Below, piece after piece: positions 26,810 through 34,173 of a DNA stretch of 64,000 nt. The stretch's first letter is position 1; each line of letters opens with the position of its first letter. The stretch spans positions 1-64,000 of the forward strand of contig CAZFER010000005.1 in assembly GCA_964517495.1 (NCBI GenBank). The letters are read 5' to 3'. The DNA comes from CAZFER01 sp964517495. GTDB lineage: Bacteria > Hinthialibacterota > Hinthialibacteria > Hinthialibacterales > Hinthialibacteraceae. Made by a program: the position numbers and the translations under genes. The notes under the pieces are model-generated. The model saw only the letters and a program-made list of their open reading frames with translations. It was not told the DNA's origin and ran no database searches.

Positions 26810-27316
26810 TCAATCCCATTGCAAAAGCAATTGATTATCGTCTGTCAATTCCACCTGAGTGCCTAAGGATTTACCCACACGGTTTAGAGTGTCATGCAGC
26901 CAAAGCACATCTGTTCGCGAGGCGTCGTTTATTTTGAACTGTTTAATATGGGTGGGAGTCATTCGCAAGTCAACAAGATGACCAGTCGATGGTTCAATAT
27001 CCGCAAAATACATTAATCCCAAATCATCCCGATAACGCTCATGGCCCTCAATTCCTTCATAATCGTTTAAAAAATCATCACACCCGTAAAGAATAAGTTT
27101 CTCCTTATAAACTTCTATCCCCTTTACATGATGAGATGAATGCCCATGAATCACGTCAATATCCGCCTGATCAATAAGCCGATGCGCCAGTTCGGTTTGA
27201 AAAGGCGGGATTTCATATCCCCAATTACCACCCCAATGGATCGATGCCACCATAACATCTCCTGGTTGTTTCACATTATCCACTTGTTGTTTGATCTGCT
27301 GTATGGTTATATCCGA
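26810..27316 (-). pseudogene. 3' fragment of a CapA-family (poly-gamma-glutamate synthesis type) protein
   Basis: About 165 codons remain. The motifs VASIHWGGNWGYEIP, VIHGHSSHHVKGIEVY and LILYGCDDFLNDYEGI are characteristic of the C-terminal half of CapA/PgsA metallophosphatase-fold proteins. The open frame extends back to 27316, where a TGA and unrelated repeat DNA replace the expected first 180 or so residues, including the metal-binding N-terminus. The only in-frame start codons are internal. The truncation point lies at the edge of the repeat-rich segment, so a rearrangement probably removed the 5' half. Confidence 0.8.
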
Positions 27317-27422
27317 TCAGCAGATCTCCAAACAGGTGATAGAACTGGGTCATTATCAATATGTTTATTAGGAACTGGGGGTATAATTACCCACCGGTAT
27401 TTTGATCCACAAACAGGGCGGT

Positions 27423-27464
27423 AGGGTGGGTTAAAAGCCGTGTTGTTTACGACGTAACCCACCA
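27423..27464 (+). repeat. Inverted element with GGTGGGTTA / TAACCCACC ends, copy 1
   Basis: The 42-nt unit begins AGGGTGGGTTAAAAGC and ends CGTAACCCACCA, so its own ends are roughly complementary. An inverted copy lies 65 nt downstream at 27530-27580. It resembles small non-autonomous palindromic elements. Confidence 0.6.
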
Positions 27465-27529
27465 TTTTTTCTTCATTGTATCATTAAATATAAATATACA
27501 CATATTTAGTATATACGCTCCATACGTTT

Positions 27530-27580
27530 TGGTGGGTTACGCTTCATCCGCTTGGGCGGATTCCGCTTTTAACCCACCCT
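27530..27580 (-). repeat. Inverted element with GGTGGGTTA / TAACCCACC ends, copy 2
   Basis: The reverse complement of this 51-nt unit starts AGGGTGGGTTAAAAGCG and ends GCGTAACCCACCA. It matches copy 1 at both ends and differs in the centre. The A+T-rich stretch between the two copies would form the loop of a long hairpin. Confidence 0.6.
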
Positions 27581-27589
27581 CCCAAACTT

Positions 27590-27740
27590 CCAGCCAGTGC
27601 GTGTAAGCCCGATTGAGACGCACCGGCTGGAAGCCGATGCTCCCCGGGTTTGTACCATGCCACCCGGGTGATATATCGAGCGTGGTTTTCAAGGGTAAAG
27701 AACGGCGTTTTACCCTTGGCACCCGGCTAAGCTGGGTGGC
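27590..27740. repeat. Cluster of stem-loops (REP-like)
   Basis: CCAGCCAGTGCGT (27590-27602) pairs with ACGCACCGGCTGG (27618-27630), with one mismatch. AAGGGTAAA (27691-27699) pairs with TTTACCCTT (27709-27717). CCCGGG occurs twice around 27645-27665, and GCCACCC near 27660 can pair with GGGTGGC near 27735. This density of dyads is typical of dispersed extragenic palindromes. Confidence 0.55.
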
Positions 27741-27897
27741 AAAGGCAAGGCTTTTTTTCATCGCCTTCAGTAAACAACTACCAGAATTTATGTGAATTTG
27801 TTTAAATCTATCTGTTGTTGTGAAGATAATATGGCATAATGTACAGAAACCATTGAAAAACTTGATACCTTAGGAAAATAGCAAAAGGATACGAGAG

Positions 27898-29400
27898 ATG
27901 AATTATAGACTAAATATACTTTACCTCACTTTATTTTGTGGGATGTTTGCTTCGGTCTGCTACGCTGAAGTAACGCCTGAGAAGCCGGCCCATGATGTTT
28001 CTCTCAATCAGGCACATAAAGGCAACCAGGAGATTGATACCCTTCTCCTGGATAGCTACGGACGTCTGCCGGAAGAGAGGCGCACATTCTACCTGAGGGC
28101 ACGGGAAATCCTTACTGGTTCTCCTGCCGCCACACTCACCGATCCCAAAATCATCGAGGCAGCCAAGCAGGCCGGACTTTCTCTGATCGGCGGACCGATG
28201 CTGGGTGATGTATCGGAGAGCGGCATTTCGGTCTGGTTTCGTCCGGTTCATGCTGATGTATTGACCGTGGAAGTTACCGCCAGGGAAGGGAACGAAAAGA
28301 AGGATTTCCGTGTTGATGTCACCCGGCCTGGAGCGGCTCGCCGAGTCAGGCTTACCGGCTTGTCAGCAAACACCCAACATACCTACCGGATCGTAAATAA
28401 CTCAGGCGATGTTTTGGGCAATGGGTCTTTTTGTACTGCCCCAAGACCGAATACTAAAGAGACGATCCGCATCGCTTTTGGTTCCTGCTTTCACAAGATT
28501 GGTGTTCATAACCCGAACCTGATGCGGTTGATTACAAAGCGTGGCAATCATGCCATGCTTCTTCTTGGCGACCTGGCGGTGGATGATCGGGAAGCCAAAA
28601 CCAATATGCATTATGCCGACTACCTTCTGCGGGACGTTTCAAAACCGTGGCGGACGTTTTCAGCCAACATTCCCGTTTATGCCTGCTGGGATGATCATGA
28701 CTACCTGAACAATGACAAATCAGGGCTTCAGAAAGGTCAGATTACGGACAAAGAACGCAATGCGTTACGGACGCTTTGGCAGGATAACTGGAATAATCCG
28801 CAGACAACTGTGGAAGACCGCGGGATCTATTTCAACACCGTCATTGGCGATGTTGAAATCATCATGCTCGATACCCGCTCGTGCCGGAACTGGCAGAAAC
28901 GCGAGCAATACGGTTCCTACCTAGGCGATGCACAAATGCAATGGCTTCTCAAAACCCTCAAGGCATCCAAAGCACGGTTTATCATACTGACTAGCGGAAC
29001 CATGTGGAGTGACTTCATGTCCAACGCAAAAGACACATGGGGCAGCTGGGATATTCCGGGCCGGGAGGAGATCTACAACTTTATCGAAGAGAACCAGATT
29101 GGCGGTGTGTTGCTTCTGAGTGGTGACCGTCATGGTGCGCGCGGCTTCAAAATTGAGCGGCCATCCGGTTTTACATTGCATGAGTTTGAAGCCGCGACTC
29201 TCGGCGGCGTTCCTGGTCCTGGCCCCTTTGCCCCGGACAAATCGGCGCAGCTCTTTGGATACGGCGGTGGTTTGATAGCATTTGGTGAGTTTACCTTCGA
29301 CATGAGCAAACCGGATTCTCAGGTGACATTTCGCCTGATCAACGAGGAAGAAAAGGTTCTCGAGAAGCATACCTTTTCCTGTTCTGAGTTTACTCCCTGA
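27898..29400 (+). CDS. Secreted PhoD-like metallophosphatase (alkaline phosphatase D family)
   Basis: The protein is 500 aa. Residues 1-23 form a signal peptide ending CYA. Residues 85-180 form a fibronectin-like N-domain (SVWFRPVHADVLTVEV, TGLSANTQHTYRIV). Residues 185-470 form the phosphatase core: IRIAFGSCFHK, LLLGDLAVDD, ACWDDHDYLNN, IMLDTRSCR, LTSGTMWSDF and LLLSGDRHGARGF. The metal-binding Asp, Asn/Asp and His residues of PhoD are present. It would release phosphate from phosphodiesters or monoesters in the periplasm. G+C is visibly higher than in neighbouring genes (58% in the line 28021-28080), and it sits between repeat-rich and broken genes, so it was probably acquired. Confidence 0.88.
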   Translation: MNYRLNILYLTLFCGMFASVCYAEVTPEKPAHDVSLNQAHKGNQEIDTLLLDSYGRLPEERRTFYLRAREILTGSPAATLTDPKIIEAAKQAGLSLIGGPMLGDVSESGISVWFRPVHADVLTVEVTAREGNEKKDFRVDVTRPGAARRVRLTGLSANTQHTYRIVNNSGDVLGNGSFCTAPRPNTKETIRIAFGSCFHKIGVHNPNLMRLITKRGNHAMLLLGDLAVDDREAKTNMHYADYLLRDVSKPWRTFSANIPVYACWDDHDYLNNDKSGLQKGQITDKERNALRTLWQDNWNNPQTTVEDRGIYFNTVIGDVEIIMLDTRSCRNWQKREQYGSYLGDAQMQWLLKTLKASKARFIILTSGTMWSDFMSNAKDTWGSWDIPGREEIYNFIEENQIGGVLLLSGDRHGARGFKIERPSGFTLHEFEAATLGGVPGPGPFAPDKSAQLFGYGGGLIAFGEFTFDMSKPDSQVTFRLINEEEKVLEKHTFSCSEFTP

Positions 29401-29503
29401 AAAGAGAAAAGAAGCTGACTGCCGAAACATGTGATTGCATTATTTAATTCATACTTCGGATGGCTGGAGTGCATCTATTGTTTCGGGATTTTGAGAGAAT
29501 AAC

Positions 29504-29826
29504 GTGAAATCTGGTGGGCTAAAACCGCAAGAGGAATTGGAGTATTTAATTAATTGTGAAAAGTCAAAAGAAAAGGACTTTCAAGATTTTTTTAAGCGGA
29601 ACCCAGATTTTATTTTAACTACAGAGTACAAAAAAACTCATTCTCATTTAGTGCTTTGTGAAGATGAGGGTCAAAGATATATTCCAGATTTTGTTCTTGA
29701 GCCAGTAATTGCAACGGATTTTGCAGATCTTCTTGAATTGAAATTACCTCAACATCGTGTTTTTACTACCCCGAAAAACAGATGTCAGTATTCATCTATT
29801 GTAATGAAGGCTGCTGCGCAGCTTAG
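29504..29826 (+). pseudogene. Truncated Shedu (DUF4263) nuclease-like fragment
   Basis: The frame opens at GTG 29504 inside a repeat. It then reads EKDFQDFFKRNPDFILTTEY, YIPDFVLEP and DFADLLELKLPQHRV, then MKAAAQL. The IPDF...ELK pattern is the PD-(D/E)xK core of DUF4263/Shedu anti-phage nucleases. Intact proteins continue for about 100 more residues and have a longer N-terminus. Here the sequence breaks near 29826 and runs in frame, by chance, into the tail of a toxin gene and a zinc-finger gene. I treat it as a remnant without function. Confidence 0.7.
29511..29530 (+). repeat. 20-bp direct repeat, left copy
   Basis: CTGGTGGGCTAAAACCGCAA here and CTGGTGGGCTGAAACCGCAA at 30266-30285 agree at 19 of 20 positions. 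The two copies bracket the Shedu/toxin/antitoxin remnants, 755 bp apart. Confidence 0.65.
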
Positions 29827-29871
29827 GAACCAGATCCGAAAGAATGGATCGATTGCAGGACGAGGAGATGA
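29827..29871 (+). pseudogene. Last 14 codons of a DUF4258-type toxin gene
   Basis: In the +1 frame relative to the Shedu fragment, 29827-29871 reads EPDPKEWIDCRTRR and then TGA. This is the typical C-terminal tail of DUF4258 toxins (YEPDPxxWIDxRxRR). A TAG lies immediately before it, so the body of the toxin is missing. The usual partner, a YgiT-type zinc-finger antitoxin, starts 4 nt downstream, which supports the reading. Confidence 0.65.
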
Positions 29872-29875
29872 TTTA

Positions 29876-30121
29876 ATGAATTGTATTTTTTGTGGAGGAA
29901 AAGTCGAATCGCAAAAAGTTACTTTCGTCTATGAATATGACAAAGATTACTTCTTGATCGAAAACGTACCCGCTGAAGTATGTACACAATGTGGAGAAAA
30001 GACTTACGATCCAGAAGTTACAGATGATGTGATTCGACTTGCAAAAAAAAGGCTAAAACCTGTAAGAACTGTTCAAGTACCTGTATTTGATTATCCAAGT
30101 CAAGCAGTTACTCAACCTTGA
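29876..30121 (+). CDS. YgiT/MqsA-type zinc-finger antitoxin
   Basis: The protein is 81 aa. ATG 29876 has GAGGAG 7 nt upstream. Two CxxC pairs, MNCIFCGGKVES and AEVCTQCGEKTYDPE, form the zinc-binding fold of YgiT-type proteins, followed by VTDDVIRLAKKRLKP. The family is usually the second gene of a toxin-antitoxin pair, after a DUF4258 or MqsR-like toxin. Only the last codons of that toxin survive here, so this is an orphan antitoxin. The open frame also runs on from the upstream Shedu fragment, but the internal start with its own site is the sensible gene start. Confidence 0.8.
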   Translation: MNCIFCGGKVESQKVTFVYEYDKDYFLIENVPAEVCTQCGEKTYDPEVTDDVIRLAKKRLKPVRTVQVPVFDYPSQAVTQP

Positions 30122-30265
30122 GCATCCAGATGGTGGCTCGAGGGTTGTTACGAAATCCCTGGCAAGTGCGACATTCATGCCATTGGTGGTGGAGCCGGAG
30201 TAAATGCTTTTCCTTGTGGATGAATGCACAGGGCTGGCAGTATCACATTGGTTGGTGAGCAAGAA

Positions 30266-30285
30266 CTGGTGGGCTGAAACCGCAA
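30266..30285 (+). repeat. 20-bp direct repeat, right copy
   Basis: This matches 29511-29530 at 19 of 20 bases. It lies 144 nt after the antitoxin stop, in sequence with no gene. Confidence 0.65.
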
Positions 30286-30327
30286 ACGGTGCGGGTTTGA
30301 GCGTCACTCTTACAGACAGATATAAAA

Positions 30328-30365
30328 AAACACCCCATCAAGTCATAAATCCTGATGGGGTGTTT
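30328..30365 (-). terminator. Rho-independent terminator of the radical SAM gene
   Basis: AAACACCCCATCA and TGATGGGGTGTTT form a perfect 13-bp stem with a 12-nt loop. Read on the minus strand the stem is followed by a run of T, and it lies 22 nt after the stop of the gene at 30388. It may also stop rightward transcripts from the antitoxin side. Confidence 0.85.
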
Positions 30366-30387
30366 GATTTATTGAGTTTGCGTGGGA

Positions 30388-31848
30388 TTATTCGCTCCAG
30401 CTTAAGGCGAAGTCAACGACGTTGGCGCCGGCCAGGGCGACTCGTTTGAATTCGGCCATGCTGTCGATGCGTTTTACCCAACCCCAAATGTATTTGGGGC
30501 GGAAGTAAAATTCACGATAGACTCGGCGGATGTCTTTTGATAATTCCTCGTTGGAAAGTTCGGTGAAGAACTGGTTGAAGAAAGTATCGCTATGCAGGCG
30601 GCTGATATCCATTTGGCTGCCATCGCCGATTTCGGGATAAACCTCTTTGACTTCATCAAAGAGATGGGTTCCAGGATAAGGTGTTGTGATCCCAAAGGTA
30701 ATGATGGTGGGATCGATTTCTTTGACAAACTTGATGGTTTGGTTGATGGTGTCTTTGGTTTCACCCGGGCTGCCGATCATGCAGTGAGCGTGGGTGTCGA
30801 TTTTGAATTCATGGCAGAGGCGGAAGGCTTCGCGGGTTTCTTCGACGGTGATGTCTTTGCGGACATTATCGAGAATTTCCTGCACGCCTGATTCCACTCC
30901 AAATCGGATCAGGTGGCAGCCGGCGTCTTTCATGGCTTGCATCATCTCACGGTCGACATTGTTGACTCGCGAACTGCATATCCAGGTAATATCCAATCCA
31001 CGTTCTTTGATTCCCTCACATATCTCAAAAACCCGCTTTTTTGAGGCGGTAAACAGTTCATCGCGGAAGAAAATTTCCTTATAACCCAAATTTTGGCAGT
31101 ATTCCATTTCTTCGACGACTTTTTGGGCGGAGCGGAAACGGACTTTTTCGCCGTAAAAACCGGGCGAGGTGCAATAGGTGCACTTGGCGGTGCATCCGCG
31201 GGTGGTAAACATGGTGGTAAATGGCATCCGTTTGACGATAGGATTAAAGTAATCAATGTTGCCAGGGAGCATGGTGCGGTCCGCGATAGGGAGATCGTCA
31301 AGATTTTTGATCATTTCAGCGGGTGGATTAATGACGATATTGTTTTGTTCGTCTTTATAGCCAATCCCTTTGACATCTTTATAGGTATCGCCACCTTGTT
31401 CCAAGGCACCAATCAAATTCCGCAGTGTATGCTCTTGTTCCTTCATGACGATAAAATCGATTCCCTGACGTCCCAGCGTGGCTTGGGGCATGAAGGTTGG
31501 TTGAGAGCCGGTTACCACTGTTTTGAGATTTGGATTGGCTTGCTTAAGTTCACTGAGAATTTCGGCATCCTCTTGGATGGTCATCGTGGATGTCAACATG
31601 GTGCAGATATCATAATTTTCTTCCTGCACATGCTGTTTCACTTCATCAAGGGTATATCGAAGCCCGGCGCCATCGAGGAGATGGGCGTCATGGCCACTTT
31701 CTTTAAGTGTAGTCACAACAAGTAGTTGTGAGACAGGGGGAAATTGAATCCCTGCAATTCGTTTTCCTTTACACCAGCAGCCATAGACCAAGTCACGAGC
31801 CACGTTTTTGCTATGTTTGCTGGGTGGAATAAGAGTTAATGTTTTCAT
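30388..31848 (-). CDS. B12-binding-domain radical SAM protein
   Basis: The protein is 486 aa. Residues 1-150 resemble a cobalamin-binding Rossmann domain as in BchE-type enzymes (KTLTLIPPSK, DAHLLDGAG, TVVTGSQPTFMP), although no clear DxHxxG motif is seen. Residues 205-410 form the radical SAM core with TTRGCTAKCTYCTSPG (C-x3-C-x2-C), FFRDELFTASK, RFGVESGVQEIL and HCMIGSPGETKDTI. Enzymes of this group act in methylation or ring formation on lipids and natural products. The two GT2 glycosyltransferases upstream on the same strand are separated by about 300 nt. A strong terminator follows. The substrate is unknown. Confidence 0.85.
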   Translation of the reverse strand: MKTLTLIPPSKHSKNVARDLVYGCWCKGKRIAGIQFPPVSQLLVVTTLKESGHDAHLLDGAGLRYTLDEVKQHVQEENYDICTMLTSTMTIQEDAEILSELKQANPNLKTVVTGSQPTFMPQATLGRQGIDFIVMKEQEHTLRNLIGALEQGGDTYKDVKGIGYKDEQNNIVINPPAEMIKNLDDLPIADRTMLPGNIDYFNPIVKRMPFTTMFTTRGCTAKCTYCTSPGFYGEKVRFRSAQKVVEEMEYCQNLGYKEIFFRDELFTASKKRVFEICEGIKERGLDITWICSSRVNNVDREMMQAMKDAGCHLIRFGVESGVQEILDNVRKDITVEETREAFRLCHEFKIDTHAHCMIGSPGETKDTINQTIKFVKEIDPTIITFGITTPYPGTHLFDEVKEVYPEIGDGSQMDISRLHSDTFFNQFFTELSNEELSKDIRRVYREFYFRPKYIWGWVKRIDSMAEFKRVALAGANVVDFALSWSE

Positions 31849-32153
31849 AGTTGGTATTCAACTCCTCTTCTACGAATCCTCCCGGATTAACCGGTATTCT
31901 ACCATATTCGATTATCGGCAAAGAATATTTAAAGTTTATCAATTTAGTAAAGTATATAAGGTTTTTCTGATTTTGTCACGTAGAATTTGCAATTTATTTT
32001 TTCCAATGGGCAATTTGTTACATTGAAAATGGAATGTTTACTCCATTTTCGACATCTGCACAGGAAACTTGAAATTCAATTATCACATTGACTTACGAAA
32101 AAGGCAAGTGAAAAATAGTAAGGTTGTGGAACGAAAGGGACACTTTCAGATTT
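31849..32153. other. Intergenic region between the radical SAM and glycosyltransferase genes
   Basis: The 305 bases are A+T-rich. A 9-bp inverted repeat, GAAAATGGA (32025-32033) and TCCATTTTC (32042-32050), lies 104 nt after the glycosyltransferase stop. It lacks a T run and is only a weak terminator candidate. I see no gene in it. Confidence 0.5.
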
Positions 32154-33056
32154 TTAGATACTTTCTTCTGATCGAGCCTTCCCTTGGGAGACGATTAAAT
32201 CAGCCAGTAATCCCATAACACCAATTAGAATTCCTCCAAGAGTAAGGATGATTTCACCTTCTTCTATTTTATAGTAGAAATAGATATTGTACATACCGCG
32301 CATTAAGCCAATCAAAAATAACAGGCTGCTTAAAGGCATAAAAACCCGTAAAGGGTTGAAATACATGACCATACGTACAACGGTTGATAGATATTTGCTG
32401 GTGTCTTTGATGGGGTGAAATTTGGATTTTCCGATTCGTTTGTGATATTTGGTTGGTATCCAGGTGACCGCGTAACCGTTGCAAAGGAACGCCAGGGTCA
32501 TGGTGGTGACGCAGGAAAAACCTTCTGGTATGACCCACAAGTATTTTAACATAACATCGCGTTTGAAAACTTTGAGGCCGGTATTCAAGTCAGGGATGTG
32601 GACACCAGATAGATAGATAGCCAACCGTCTAATCAACCATTTGGCTGGAACTCGAAGCGCCTTCATGGTCCCTTCCTCTGAGGTTCGAGCGCCGTTGACC
32701 TGGTCCCATTCAGGTAACAAATCGAGCATTTTGGGGATATCGTCAGCGGTATATGTGCCATCCGCATCAAGCATGACAATATAGTCACCTCGAGCGGCGC
32801 GGATACCGGTTTTGCGTGATGCTCCTGACCCCCCGTTGATTTTTCGTTCGATAAGCCTTACGCCTTTTTCTTTGGCACGTGCGGGGGTTTGATCTGTTGA
32901 ACAATCATCAACGACAATGATTTCGAAAGAGTATGGGGTTGTTGCCATTGCTAGCCGGACATCATCGATTACCTGTCCGATAGCATCTTCTTCATTATAA
33001 GAGGGGATGACGACACTGACTTGTATGCTTTGATTTAGATCGTTGATTTCCGGCAT
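32154..33056 (-). CDS. GT2 glycosyltransferase with C-terminal membrane segments (DPM1/ArnC-like)
   Basis: The protein is 300 aa. SVVIPSYNEEDAIGQVIDDV starts the GT-A fold. IIVVDDCSTDQTPA and YIVMLDADGTYTADDIPKML give the nucleotide- and metal-binding Asp residues. GVRLIERKINGGSGASRKTG is the usual helix region. Two hydrophobic segments near 230-285 (LRVFMPLSSLLFLIGLM and GGILIGVMGLLADLI) anchor it in the membrane, as in polyprenyl-phosphate glycosyltransferases. It likely transfers a sugar from a nucleotide donor to polyprenyl phosphate. It starts 30 nt after a second GT2 gene. Confidence 0.88.
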   Translation of the reverse strand: MPEINDLNQSIQVSVVIPSYNEEDAIGQVIDDVRLAMATTPYSFEIIVVDDCSTDQTPARAKEKGVRLIERKINGGSGASRKTGIRAARGDYIVMLDADGTYTADDIPKMLDLLPEWDQVNGARTSEEGTMKALRVPAKWLIRRLAIYLSGVHIPDLNTGLKVFKRDVMLKYLWVIPEGFSCVTTMTLAFLCNGYAVTWIPTKYHKRIGKSKFHPIKDTSKYLSTVVRMVMYFNPLRVFMPLSSLLFLIGLMRGMYNIYFYYKIEEGEIILTLGGILIGVMGLLADLIVSQGKARSEESI

Positions 33057-33086
33057 TTTTACCTCAAGCGCTCATATTCATGTTAA

Positions 33087-33824
33087 TCATTGTTTATATG
33101 TGTATTCATTTGGCACCCTGTCGATTGATGCGGAACAAGATAAATTGTTTCGTGAAAATCTACGTTGAATCAGGTACTTTATAACGATTGTCCAATTTCG
33201 TAAGGTTGTGTAAACGATGCCTTTATGCCAATGGCGTGGTGGAATGTGGACAGGGCAATCCAGATAAAGGACTTGCCCTCCATGTTTCATTCGTAACGCC
33301 AGTTCGACATCTTCCAATTTATCCTGGTTGGGAAATCCACCCTTTTTATTTAACTGAAGGGGACGATAAAACTGAGCCTGATCGCCGTAGGATACTTTCA
33401 TTACTCGTGCTCTAAAGTTATTTCCGCTTTCGACCCAGTGTAAAAAAACAGATTTATTTTCAATGGTATGGCCGAATGAACCGCCAATTGCTTCGGGGAA
33501 ACGTGCAAGATGGCTTAATAAGCGTTTTCGGGCTTGTGGGGGGAAAGCCATATCTGCGTGAGCAATAATGATGATATCGGGTATGGAATTCAATGTTTCA
33601 AGGTATATTATGCCGTGGCAAATGGATATCCCCCTGGCTTTAACAGTGGATGTTAGAATTTTGACAGGGAAGTGTTGAGCAATGTTGATGGTATTATCGT
33701 TGGAGCCTGCATCCACAACAACTATCGAGTCTTTTGCTGAAAAGAAGGGTTCCAAGCTTAACAAGCAACGCTTGATATAGTTTTCTTCATTAAAGGCGGG
33801 AATGATAATGCCTATTTTACTCAT
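33087..33824 (-). CDS. GT2 family glycosyltransferase
   Basis: The protein is 245 aa. GIIIPAFNEENYIKRCLLSL and SIVVVDAGSNDNTINIAQ are the N-terminal GT-A motifs. IIIIAHADMAFPPQARKRLL gives the DxD-like HAD/M site, and FPNQDKLEDVELALRMKHGG is the acceptor-side ED motif. It resembles the short GT2 subfamily with SGxA/radical-SAM-linked members, which fits the radical SAM gene two places downstream. It has no membrane segment. It is probably the first gene of the leftward pair with the DPM1-like enzyme, 30 nt apart. Confidence 0.85.
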   Translation of the reverse strand: MSKIGIIIPAFNEENYIKRCLLSLEPFFSAKDSIVVVDAGSNDNTINIAQHFPVKILTSTVKARGISICHGIIYLETLNSIPDIIIIAHADMAFPPQARKRLLSHLARFPEAIGGSFGHTIENKSVFLHWVESGNNFRARVMKVSYGDQAQFYRPLQLNKKGGFPNQDKLEDVELALRMKHGGQVLYLDCPVHIPPRHWHKGIVYTTLRNWTIVIKYLIQRRFSRNNLSCSASIDRVPNEYTYKQ

Positions 33825-34173
33825 ACCATAGAGCCGTATTCTGATCGTATATCATATATATATATATCGGTTCTTACTTATTCGCCTATTATAAGTATAA
33901 ACTGGATGATATTTTAGGTGATCCAAGTTGAACAAGGTCATTTATTTTCCATGGGATTATGTCCCTACCTAAATATCAATAATTTTTATAAGAATTATAA
34001 TAAATTCGATTGAACGGTTTGCCTGCTGTAGACCAACCTGTAATAGCCGATCATAATACCAGACACTTGGAATAAAAAAGCAAAATTCTGCTATAATTTA
34101 TCTCGAGGTAAATTATTTCGTTTAGGCGGACTGCGGTGGCCGTTGAGAAAAACACGGGTTGATATAAGTTCCG
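33825..34173. other. Intergenic region between divergent genes
   Basis: This 349-base A+T-rich gap includes a (TA) run at about 33853-33868 and the extended -10 promoter at 34067-34097. No ribosome-binding site stands out before the ATG at 34174. No gene is seen in the gap. Confidence 0.5.
34067..34097 (+). promoter_or_regulatory. Extended -10 sigma70 promoter for the gene at 34174
   Basis: TATAAT (34092-34097) is preceded by TGC, making an extended -10. TTGGAA (34067-34072) lies 19 bases upstream, which is long but tolerated with an extended -10. The leader would be about 70 nt. Confidence 0.55.

Larger units (their letters stand above)
27317..27897. repeat. Repeat-rich, highly structured intergenic segment
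   Basis: This 581-base gap contains the GGTGGGTTA inverted elements and a cluster of stem-loops listed separately. Short open frames here read GWKPMLP on the plus strand and GFQPVR on the minus strand. Such peptides usually come from dispersed palindromic repeats, not genes. The segment separates a truncated CapA gene from a higher-G+C phosphatase gene. Confidence 0.6.

Noticed and set aside
27537..27795. Two short open frames on opposite strands with GWKPMLP and GFQPVR peptides
   Set aside because: Such peptides typically come from translating palindromic intergenic repeats. The DNA here is a cluster of stem-loops.
29504..30121. A single Shedu-zinc finger fusion protein
   Set aside because: The end of a DUF4258 toxin in another frame lies across the junction, and the zinc-finger gene has its own start. 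The continuous frame is accidental.
30266..30310. A possible tRNA-like 3' half near the right direct repeat
   Set aside because: GGTTTGAGC resembles a T-loop, but the flanking bases do not form a 5-bp stem and no acceptor or anticodon arm was found.
31093..31725. A 210-codon plus-strand frame
   Set aside because: It lies fully antisense to the radical SAM gene and shows no family features.
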